Of a stretch of DNA of 12,120 bases, positions 5,783 to 12,120 are shown piece after piece (the stretch's first letter is position 1; each line of letters opens with the position of its first letter). Origin of the DNA: Chloroflexi bacterium 13_1_40CM_68_21. Lineage in GTDB: Bacteria; Chloroflexota; Limnocylindria; P2-11E. The position numbers and the translations under genes were made by a program. The stretch lies in the NCBI GenBank assembly GCA_001917735.1, contig MNEO01000013.1:1-12120 (forward strand). Direction: 5' to 3'. Under the pieces are notes generated by a model, which saw only the letters and a program-made list of their open reading frames with translations, had not been told where the DNA came from and made no database searches.

Positions 5783-7657
5783 ATGCGACCGCCCGTCGCT
5801 CGTCTCGGCGCGCTCGGCGCATTCGCCCTGACCACGATGATCGCTTGCCAGGCCGCCTCGACGCCGCCATCGTCCGTCACGCCGGCCGCTAGCCCTGTTG
5901 CCGCCGGGACGCCCGCACCAAGCAGCGTCGCACCGAGCCAGGCCGCCGCGTTCCCGTCGCGCGAAGGCCGGTGCGCGATGCGCGTGAACGAGAGCTTCAC
6001 CCTCGCGAATGACATGACGTGCCAGGGCGACGGCATGGTCATCGACGTCGACAACATCACCGTCGATCTCGGCGGTCACACGCTGACCGGTCCGGGGATG
6101 GGTCCCCAGACGTGGCCGCTGCCGCAGCTCGACAGCGTCGGCGTTCGGGTCGGGGGGCACACCGGCGTCACGATCCGGAATGGCAAGACGATCGCCTTTT
6201 CGACCGGCATCTACTTCATCGACATGGAGTCAAGCACGATCGAGAACGTGACGACGCAGAGGAACCGGTTCGGCTTTTACATCCACGCCTCGAAGAAGAT
6301 CACCGTCAAAGGGTCCGACGTGGAGTTCAACATCTACGGTCTGCACCTGCAGAACTCCGACGATTCGCTCCTGCAGAGCAATCTGCTCGCGCGGCAGACC
6401 TACAACAGCCCGGGCGGCTACGGGCTCTACATGTATGCGAGCAAGGGCAACCGGGTGATCGAGAACACCATCGACTCGAACATCAACTGGGGGATCTGGT
6501 TCAGCGACGCAAAGGAGAACGTGATCTTCCACAACAACGTGATCGGCAACAACCCGCAGGTGAGCGACAACACCGAGGGATCCAACGTCTGGTACGACGC
6601 CCAGGCGAAAGAGGGCAATTACTGGGCCGACTACAAGGGCAAGGACGCCGACGGCGACCACGTCGGCGATACGCCCTACCCGATCCTCGGCCCAGGTGGC
6701 ATGGTCGACCCCTACCCCTTCGTCGAGAAAGATGGCTGGACCAAGAAGCGGCGCGCGACGATCGACCACTACGAGTCGGCGGCGCCGCGCCAGCCGCGTG
6801 CCGTGACCATCGTTGCGCTCGCGGGCGGCGCGGTGAAGGCGATGCATCCCGACGCGAGCCAGGCTGGCGATCTTCTCGCGCGTGACTCCAAGAACGTCAC
6901 CCAGATCGCTCTCGGCACCGACGGGCGAACGGTCTACTCCTACACGGACCGGTTCGTCGTGGCACAGGACATCGTCACCGGCAACGCCACCACGAAGCAG
7001 GCCCTGACCGTCGATGGAGTGGTCGCGGCGAACCGAGATGGGCACTCCCTGATGGTCGTCGGATCGGGTGGCGTCGAGCAGATCGATCTCGAAACCGGTC
7101 AGAACGAGTATTTCGCCTATCACGGCACCCCGCAGTCCCTCGCGCCGAGCTACAAGCACAACCACGTCTTCGTGGCGACGCCGCGCGGCATCGACCTTCT
7201 CTACCTCAACCTCGGCGGGCGCACGCCGTACACGATCCCCCTCGATGGCGCCCCCGTCGCGATGGCCATGGCCGGATCGGGCACGCGCATCTACGCGGCG
7301 ATCGCCGGAAAGAAGGTGATCGACGTGGTCGACACCGAGCAGTACGCGGTCACAGGTCGCATCTCCATCGACGTTCAGGCCACGTCGCTCGCGATCTCCC
7401 CACGTGAGGACGTCCTCTACGTCGGTTCGGGCAACGGCGTCGAGGCGATCAACATCCGCGACGGGACCCTTGCGTCTTCGGCCGCCTTCCTCGGATCGGT
7501 CGTCGACATCGCGGCGTCACCGAACGGAGACCAGCTCTATGTCGCGCTCGCCGGGCTCACCCACGCCATCGCGGTGCTGGACGCGCCCCGCCTGCGTGTC
7601 GCCCATGTCATAGAGCTCGACAACGATCCGAGTCGCATCCTGGTAGCGAGCTACTAG
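5783..7657 (+). CDS. Lipoprotein with NosD-like beta-helix and YVTN-like propeller
   Basis: This 624-residue, probably exported protein has an unknown role. Residues 1-21 look like a signal peptide ending MIA, then C22, an imperfect lipobox, suggesting membrane anchoring outside the cell. A Pro/Ala/Ser-rich linker (about 24-58) follows. Residues about 65-275 show repeated short strands with Asn turns (GVTIRNGKTIAFSTGIYFID, NRFGFYIHAS, IYGLHLQNSDDSLLQSN, NRVIENTI, WGIWFSDAKENVIFHNNVIG), the pattern of parallel beta-helices in NosD/pectate-lyase-like folds. NYWADYKGKDADGDHVGDTPY (279-299) is the characteristic end of NosD-type domains. Residues about 340-624 contain repeats such as LAISPREDVLYVGSGNGVEA and IAASPNGDQLYVALAGLT, typical of YVTN-type beta-propellers. 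The ATG fits the signal peptide. There is no Shine-Dalgarno, and a -10-like hexamer lies 8 bases upstream, so it may be leaderless. No nos or denitrification genes are nearby. Confidence 0.88.
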   Translation: MRPPVARLGALGAFALTTMIACQAASTPPSSVTPAASPVAAGTPAPSSVAPSQAAAFPSREGRCAMRVNESFTLANDMTCQGDGMVIDVDNITVDLGGHTLTGPGMGPQTWPLPQLDSVGVRVGGHTGVTIRNGKTIAFSTGIYFIDMESSTIENVTTQRNRFGFYIHASKKITVKGSDVEFNIYGLHLQNSDDSLLQSNLLARQTYNSPGGYGLYMYASKGNRVIENTIDSNINWGIWFSDAKENVIFHNNVIGNNPQVSDNTEGSNVWYDAQAKEGNYWADYKGKDADGDHVGDTPYPILGPGGMVDPYPFVEKDGWTKKRRATIDHYESAAPRQPRAVTIVALAGGAVKAMHPDASQAGDLLARDSKNVTQIALGTDGRTVYSYTDRFVVAQDIVTGNATTKQALTVDGVVAANRDGHSLMVVGSGGVEQIDLETGQNEYFAYHGTPQSLAPSYKHNHVFVATPRGIDLLYLNLGGRTPYTIPLDGAPVAMAMAGSGTRIYAAIAGKKVIDVVDTEQYAVTGRISIDVQATSLAISPREDVLYVGSGNGVEAINIRDGTLASSAAFLGSVVDIAASPNGDQLYVALAGLTHAIAVLDAPRLRVAHVIELDNDPSRILVASY

Positions 7658-7701
7658 TCGGCGCACCCCACCTCGCGCCGGATGCGTTACTACGTGCGCA
7701 A
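7658..7701 (+). other. Spacer between beta-helix gene and kinase
   Basis: This 44-base spacer contains a short possible hairpin (GGCGC at 7660-7664 with GCGCC at 7675-7679, 10-base loop). No U tract follows, so it is not a convincing terminator and read-through into the kinase is likely. Confidence 0.35.
7688..7693 (+). promoter_or_regulatory. Possible -10 element before histidine kinase
   Basis: TACTAC lies exactly 8 bases before the GTG at 7702, the same spacing as at 5769-5774 and 11531-11536. It matches the -10 consensus at only 3 of 6 positions, and no -35 is seen. Its support comes mainly from the shared spacing. Confidence 0.25.
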
Positions 7702-9723
7702 GTGGGGCGGACAGCCGCGGTAACCCAGGCTCGCGAACGTGCCCACTTGCTTATCCGTCTCGCGGCCATCGCCCTCGGCGGCACTCTCGTCCTTCTCGGA
7801 GGCGCCCGCGCGTTCCCACTCGCCGCGGGGGTGCTCCTTCTCTATCTCGCCGCAACCCTGGTACTTCGGTACCTCCCTGCGGCTCATCGGGTCGAGGCGC
7901 TCTCGCCGGCGCTCGACCTGGTCGCGGTCACGGCGCTGGTCTTCGCGTTCCCGCTCGAGCTCGCGCCGTGGATCCTCTACGTGTTCGCGATCGGGGCCGC
8001 CGCACTCGGGTCAGGGCCCGTCGGCGCGGTGACCGCGACCGCGCTCGCGGTCGTCGGTTACGACGCCGCGCTCATCCTTCGCGGGGACCAGGCCCGCGCG
8101 ACCGATCTGTGGCCGGTCCAGGCGCTGATCGCGATCGGTCTGGTCACGGCTGAGATCGTGTGGGCGCTCGGCCGCCAGGATCTCGAGACCGTGTGGTCGC
8201 GGGTGCACGCCCGCGCGCTTGGCGGGCTGACCCGCCAGCGCGAGCCCGACGAGGTCGTGCGCACGCTCGTGACGGAGCTCGCGCACCTACCTCGTGTCCG
8301 CGGTGCGTGGGCATGGCGGCACGGTGCCGATCAGCGCCTGCGGACGACCTTCACCGCAGGCGCGACGCCACCCGGCGAGATCGTCGTGTCCACTGAAGCG
8401 CTCCGCGCGCTGCGCGGACCATCCGCCCTCGAACGCATCGTCCCTGACCTGACCGGCCTCGCGATCCCGGTGTCGACGGATCCGCCGCTCACGGTGGGCG
8501 TCGCACTCGACGCGTCAAGCCCTGAAGAGCGCAGCACGACAGCCGGCGCGATCCACGACCTCGTCGGCGACGCCTCGTCGCTCCTTGCGGCCGCGTTCGA
8601 GCGGGTCCGCCGCGACGAGGAGTCCCGCTCGCTCGAGGCCACCGTGCGCGCCATCGGCGTGATCGGCGCCGAGCGCAGCCACGCGGCCGTCCTCGCGTCG
8701 TGCCTTCTCGAGGCGGGCAACCTGGTCGGCGGCCGCGCCGCGATCTTCCGTCTCGCCGACGGGACCGTGATCGCCGGCGATCTGCCCGGTAACGTTCTCC
8801 TCGCCCTCGCCCGCGACCGCCGGCTTCCTGCCATCGTCAGGGCGCCGACTGGGGTGCCTAACGTGCTCGAGGCCGGCGCGACCGTGGCGCTCGTGAGCCT
8901 TTCCGAGGGTCGGGTCCTCGCGACGATCGGCCCGGTGGAGCTTCTCACCGCACGGCTCCCTCTCCTGGAGCGGATCGCACAGGCGGCGCGCGACCGTCTC
9001 GCGCTGATCGCGGAGCGGGATGAGCTACAGCGAGCCGCGAAAGAGCTCGGGCGCGATGTCGAGAGTCTCGGCGGCGCCCTGCGGGCGAAGGAGGACGCAC
9101 TCGCGACAGCGGTGCACGAGCTCAAGAACCCGCTGACCGCCGTCCACGGATACGCCACGCTGATGTCGCGAAACCTGCAGGCAGTGCAGGGACAGCTCGC
9201 GCAGCTCGAACGTCTCATGGCGGACCTCCTGAGCGCGGAGCAGCGCGCCCCCGGCGCCGAGGGCGCCGTCGATGCGGTGACCGAGGCGCGCGAGGCCATC
9301 GCGCGGGCGCGCGTCCGCGGAGCGACGATCGACCTGGACGCGCCGCCGGAACCGGTGAGGCTGGGCATCGGTCAGGCACGCTTCGCTCAGCTCCTCGACA
9401 ACCTGCTGGCGAACGCCCTCAAGTATTCGTCGCCCTCGGAGCCGATCGTAGTCCGCGTGAGCGCTGCGGACGACGAGGGCAAGGTCAGCGTCACCGATCG
9501 CGGGATCGGGATCCCGGCGGAGCACATAACGCGGATCTTCGATCGCTTTTACCGGGTGGGCGGCGTCGCCGACGAGGTCGCGGGTCAGGGCCTGGGGCTC
9601 ACCATCTGCAAGGAGATCGTGGCGGCGCACGGCGGGCGCATCTGGGCGGAGAGCGAAGGCCCCGGCCGCGGCAGCATCTTCACCTTCACGCTGCCGCTCG
9701 CGCTGCGTACGCCCGCGGGCTAG
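7702..9723 (+). CDS. Membrane-bound sensor histidine kinase with GAF-like regions
   Basis: This 673-residue protein should autophosphorylate on histidine and pass phosphate to an unidentified response regulator. Residues about 17-157 hold five or six hydrophobic segments. Two soluble regions (about 175-300 and 310-430) look GAF-like, with a helical segment (about 430-465) leading into the kinase core. The H box is VHELKNPLTAVHGYA with H472; the N box is LLDNLLANALKYS with N571; the G1 box is DRGIGIP (599-605); the F box is IFDRFYR (612-618); the G2 box is GQGLGLTI (628-635). All catalytic residues are intact. The dimerisation hairpin is shorter than usual. The GTG at 7702 is the first start in frame and leaves room for the first membrane helix; there is no Shine-Dalgarno. 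The gene begins 44 bases after the beta-helix gene and may share its transcript. No response regulator is in the window. Its stop abuts the stop of the convergent peptidase. Confidence 0.93.
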   Translation: MGRTAAVTQARERAHLLIRLAAIALGGTLVLLGGARAFPLAAGVLLLYLAATLVLRYLPAAHRVEALSPALDLVAVTALVFAFPLELAPWILYVFAIGAAALGSGPVGAVTATALAVVGYDAALILRGDQARATDLWPVQALIAIGLVTAEIVWALGRQDLETVWSRVHARALGGLTRQREPDEVVRTLVTELAHLPRVRGAWAWRHGADQRLRTTFTAGATPPGEIVVSTEALRALRGPSALERIVPDLTGLAIPVSTDPPLTVGVALDASSPEERSTTAGAIHDLVGDASSLLAAAFERVRRDEESRSLEATVRAIGVIGAERSHAAVLASCLLEAGNLVGGRAAIFRLADGTVIAGDLPGNVLLALARDRRLPAIVRAPTGVPNVLEAGATVALVSLSEGRVLATIGPVELLTARLPLLERIAQAARDRLALIAERDELQRAAKELGRDVESLGGALRAKEDALATAVHELKNPLTAVHGYATLMSRNLQAVQGQLAQLERLMADLLSAEQRAPGAEGAVDAVTEAREAIARARVRGATIDLDAPPEPVRLGIGQARFAQLLDNLLANALKYSSPSEPIVVRVSAADDEGKVSVTDRGIGIPAEHITRIFDRFYRVGGVADEVAGQGLGLTICKEIVAAHGGRIWAESEGPGRGSIFTFTLPLALRTPAG

Positions 9724-11505
9724 TCAGTCGGCCAAGTACTTCTGAAAGAAGGCGACCACTTTGGGCCAGGCATCCGCTCGATTCTTGGCCTTTGCCAGGC
9801 CATGGCCTTCGTCCGCGTAGCGGAGGTAGTCCACCTCGCGGCCGCGTGAGCGCAGCGTCGCGACGATCTGCTCGGCCTCCTCGACCGGCACGCGCGGGTC
9901 GTTCGCGCCGTGGATGACCATGAGCGGCGTGCGGATGCGGTCGACGAAGTTCAGCGGCGAGATGGACTCGAGGAAATCCGCGTCCTTCGCTGGATCGCCG
10001 TACTCGGCGGCGCGCAGCGGCCGGCGCCACGGCGCGGTCTTCCTAAAGAAGGTGGCCCACGATGCGATGCCCACGATGTCCACCGCCGCCGCCCAATTTC
10101 GCTCGGGGCAGAACGTGATCGCGGCGAGCGTCATGAAGCCGCCGTACGAGCCGCCGATCACGCCGATGCGATCCGCCGGCGCGATGTCGGCATCGGCGAG
10201 CCACGCCGCCCCGGCGTCGAGGTCCTTCACGGAGTCCATCCGCAAGCGCACGTCATCGAGCGACATGAACGCGCGCCCGTAGCCGCTTGATCCGCGGACA
10301 TTCGGCTGCAGCACGTTGAAGCCCGCCGCGACCAGCGCGACGGTGAGCGGGTTCCAGAGGGGACGCGCCTGGCCTTCGGGCCCGCCGTGCACCTGAACGA
10401 CCGTCGGCCGCGGACCGTTCGGGGCGCCGCGCGGTCGAAGGAGGAAACCTGGGATCGTCCGCCCGTCGAACGACCGCCACGTCACGAGCTCCTCTCCGGG
10501 AAGCCCTTCCGGCGCGAGGCCAGCCATCTGCGCCGGCACGACGAGCTTCGCGGGCCGGCCGGGACTCGCGACGTAGACGGCAGAAGGCGCGTCGTACCGC
10601 GCCCACGCGATCGCGAGGGTGCCATCGGGCGCGAGCGCCAGGCTGTTGCCGATGAGGTCCGTCGCCAGATCGCCCGGCGGGAGACCCGCGACGACGGAAT
10701 CCTTGCCGTCGACCACCAGGTGGACTTCGCTCCGGCCATCGACGTTGAGCCCGTAGGCATAGCCCGGGGCCGCGACGGCCAAGTCATCGACGACCCGATC
10801 GGGCGTGACGAGGTAGGCGAACGAGCCGTCCAGGCCGACTCGCGCGACCGCGGCCTTGTCCCGCCCGCGATCGGAGACGACCAGAACGCCTCCGTCGTAG
10901 GCACGCGCGTCGGCGTGCATCGCGGCGGGGCTCTCCGGCGTCAGCAGCCGCGTGGAGCCATCGCGTTCCACGAGTGTCAGGTGGTTCTCGTCGCTCCGCG
11001 AGCGGTTCGTCGTGACCACGACTCGACCGTCCCGTAGAGCGGTCGCGCGAAAGCCCGTGCCGTCATGACGGAAGACGAGCTTCGGTGTACTTCCGTCGAG
11101 TGGGATCTCATAGAGGTCGAAGTAGCGCTCGTCCCGGAGGTTCGCGAACGCCAGCAGGGCTCGGCCATCCGGCGTCCAGCCGGCGAGGTGATGGATCCGG
11201 TCGGGCCGGCCGGTGAGAGCGCGCGCCCCGGTCCCGTCGGTGTCCATGACCCAGATCGCCCAGCGCTCGTCGCCGCCCTCGTCCGCGCCGTACGCCAGCT
11301 GCGAGCCACCAGGCGAGACCTGGTACGCGCCCACGCGGTCGCATTCGTAGGAGAGGCGGCTGGGCACGCCGCCGGCGACCGGGACGCTCCAGAGCTGCAT
11401 GGTGCCGGTGAGATCGCTCACGTAGAAGAGCGTCGCAGCGTCCGGCGACAGGGCGAGCCTCGCCGCGCCGCGCGCGTCGAGAATCCGTGTCAAAGAGGGG
11501 GGCAC
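9724..11505 (-). CDS. S9-family serine peptidase (prolyl oligopeptidase/acylaminoacyl peptidase type)
   Basis: This 593-residue serine peptidase probably cleaves short peptides in the cytoplasm, as no signal peptide is seen. The N-terminal part (about 10-330) is a WD40/PD40-like propeller with repeats such as [18 protein letters not shown] and [14 protein letters not shown]. The C-terminal alpha/beta hydrolase (about 340-593) has the triad S453 in GGSYGGFM, D536 in HGANDPRVP and H568 in DEGHGL, and an oxyanion-type VHGGPEGQ (372-379). [10 protein letters not shown] (404-413) is a family hallmark. The open frame extends far upstream, but the extension has no family character and overlaps the divergent gene. 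GTG at 11505 begins with the [10 protein letters not shown] segment expected at the N-terminus; TTG at 11535 would add 10 residues. No Shine-Dalgarno is visible. It is divergent from the sugar dehydrogenase and converges on the kinase with zero spacing. Confidence 0.94.
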   Translation of the reverse strand: MPPSLTRILDARGAARLALSPDAATLFYVSDLTGTMQLWSVPVAGGVPSRLSYECDRVGAYQVSPGGSQLAYGADEGGDERWAIWVMDTDGTGARALTGRPDRIHHLAGWTPDGRALLAFANLRDERYFDLYEIPLDGSTPKLVFRHDGTGFRATALRDGRVVVTTNRSRSDENHLTLVERDGSTRLLTPESPAAMHADARAYDGGVLVVSDRGRDKAAVARVGLDGSFAYLVTPDRVVDDLAVAAPGYAYGLNVDGRSEVHLVVDGKDSVVAGLPPGDLATDLIGNSLALAPDGTLAIAWARYDAPSAVYVASPGRPAKLVVPAQMAGLAPEGLPGEELVTWRSFDGRTIPGFLLRPRGAPNGPRPTVVQVHGGPEGQARPLWNPLTVALVAAGFNVLQPNVRGSSGYGRAFMSLDDVRLRMDSVKDLDAGAAWLADADIAPADRIGVIGGSYGGFMTLAAITFCPERNWAAAVDIVGIASWATFFRKTAPWRRPLRAAEYGDPAKDADFLESISPLNFVDRIRTPLMVIHGANDPRVPVEEAEQIVATLRSRGREVDYLRYADEGHGLAKAKNRADAWPKVVAFFQKYLAD

Positions 11506-11544
11506 GGCCCGAGTGTGGCACGGCGAGGTGGACAATGTGACGCG
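11506..11544. promoter_or_regulatory. Divergent promoter region, peptidase and sugar dehydrogenase
   Basis: Only 39 bases separate the two starts. On the plus strand GACAAT (11531-11536, 4 of 6 to the -10 consensus) lies 8 bases before the GTG at 11545. On the minus strand the overlapping CATTGT (11537-11532) is a weaker -10 candidate that would give a leader of roughly 20 bases for the peptidase. No -35 boxes are recognised. Confidence 0.4.
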
Positions 11545-12120
11545 GTGGGTGGTCGCGTCCTCGCCGCTGCCGCGGTCGTCGCGCTCATGGCGTGCGCCTG
11601 CGCACCGGGCGGTGGGATCGCCGCCGCGCCGCCAACTCCGTCGGCCGCCGCACCCGTGATCAGCGACATCGTGATCCAGTCCGGCCTCGTGGTGCCGTGG
11701 GACGTGGCCGTCGCACCCGATGGCCGCATGTTCGTGACCGAACGACCCGGAACGATCAGCGTGTTCGAGAGCACCGCGAAGATGGCGAAGCGGACGGCGA
11801 CCACGCAGGTCGCCGGCATCCGCGCCATGGGCGAGGCCGGGCTGCTGGGCCTGGCCCTCGACCCCGACTTCGCGAGCAACGAGACCTTCTATGTCTGCGC
11901 GTCGCGCACCGACCAGGGCGAGTGGCGGAACCAGATCCTTCGCTATCGAATGTCGGGAACAACGCTCGCGCTCGATGCCGTCGTGATGCGCACCGGTATC
12001 GTGGCCGCGGGGGTCCACGACGCCTGCCGCCTGCGCTTCGGTCCGGACCGCAAGCTCTGGATCGCGACGGGCGATGCCGGCCAGGGGTCCCTCGCGCAGG
12101 ACGCCGCGTCGCTCAACGGC
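11545..12120 (+). CDS. PQQ-dependent sugar dehydrogenase-like lipoprotein (C-terminus beyond window)
   Basis: 192 codons read open from GTG 11545 to the right edge. The protein resembles soluble glucose/sorbosone dehydrogenases (six-bladed propeller, PQQ-dependent, oxidising aldoses outside the cytoplasm). Residues 1-16 form a hydrophobic signal ending LMA, followed by C17, a good lipobox (a second cysteine is C19), then a Pro/Ala/Ser-rich linker. Family blocks are LVVPWDVAVAPDGRMFVTERPG, EAGLLGLALDPDF, NQILRYRM and VHDACRLRFGPDRKLWIATGDAG. The last contains the histidine that corresponds to the proposed catalytic base in the family, but the usual H-x-G-G-R is H-D-A-C-R here. The calcium and most PQQ ligands would lie beyond the window, so cofactor use is unproven and a non-PQQ relative is possible. 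There is no Shine-Dalgarno; a -10-like hexamer 8 bases upstream suggests a leaderless message. Confidence 0.88.
   Translation, partial: MGGRVLAAAAVVALMACACAPGGGIAAAPPTPSAAAPVISDIVIQSGLVVPWDVAVAPDGRMFVTERPGTISVFESTAKMAKRTATTQVAGIRAMGEAGLLGLALDPDFASNETFYVCASRTDQGEWRNQILRYRMSGTTLALDAVVMRTGIVAAGVHDACRLRFGPDRKLWIATGDAGQGSLAQDAASLNG

Noticed and set aside
5731..6060. N-terminal extension of the minus-strand hydrolase to an ATG at 6060
   Set aside because: The extension lies antisense to the signal peptide and beta-helix start of the plus-strand lipoprotein and has no hydrolase-like sequence; family motifs begin after 5730.
6000..6720. Beta-helix region as evidence for a nitrous oxide reductase (nos) cluster
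   Set aside because: Only the NosD-like fold is shared; no nosZ, nosF, nosY or nosL gene is present and the protein is fused to a propeller.
6230..7165. Minus-strand open frame of 311 codons within the beta-helix gene
   Set aside because: Shadow frame. The plus strand shows the ordered beta-helix, NosD and propeller motifs.
9711..9720. Palindrome GCCCGCGGGC as a bidirectional terminator
   Set aside because: A stem of four pairs with a two-base loop is sterically poor and there is no U tract on either side.
11506..12018. N-terminal extension of the S9 peptidase to 12018
   Set aside because: It is antisense to the sugar dehydrogenase and is Arg/His/Gly-rich without family character.

Overview
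The window is high-GC bacterial chromosome (about two thirds G+C by eye). GTG and TTG starts are common, intergenic gaps are short, and several genes lack a Shine-Dalgarno sequence. The gene set and style would fit a Chloroflexota-like lineage, possibly an uncultured one, but that is inference from overall look. No gene here is a decisive taxonomic marker. I found no RNA genes, CRISPR array, insertion sequence or long repeat. No gap between genes exceeds about 120 bases.

Left half (1-5730), minus strand: five genes read right to left in a tightly packed, operon-like run. The order is a small COG2945-type alpha/beta hydrolase, tryptophanyl-tRNA synthetase (trpS, ATGA overlap with the hydrolase stop), mannose-1-phosphate guanylyltransferase (manC, 4 bases after the trpS stop), a 120-base spacer holding two hairpins, DNA topoisomerase I (topA), and the first 203 codons of a FemABX-family peptidyltransferase that runs off the left edge. 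The run mixes housekeeping functions (tRNA charging, supercoiling) with cell-envelope functions (GDP-mannose supply, peptidoglycan cross-bridge).

Middle (5783-9723), plus strand: a divergent promoter region separates the hydrolase from a putative lipoprotein that joins a NosD-like right-handed beta-helix to a YVTN-like beta-propeller. Next comes a membrane-bound hybrid-sensor-type histidine kinase with GAF-like regions and an unusually short dimerisation hairpin. No response regulator is visible beside it.

Right (9724-12120): an S9-family prolyl oligopeptidase/acylaminoacyl peptidase on the minus strand converges on the kinase with no spacer at all. It diverges, with only 39 bases between starts, from a plus-strand PQQ-dependent sugar dehydrogenase lipoprotein cut by the right edge.

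The most interesting signals are small. Three plus-strand genes each have a -10-like hexamer exactly 8 bases before the start codon, suggesting leaderless transcripts. The topA leader has a GNRA-capped hairpin partly exclusive with a second hairpin that hides the topA ribosome binding site. The beta-helix/propeller fusion and the shortened kinase hairpin are also notable. I did not find a clearly new multi-gene system.
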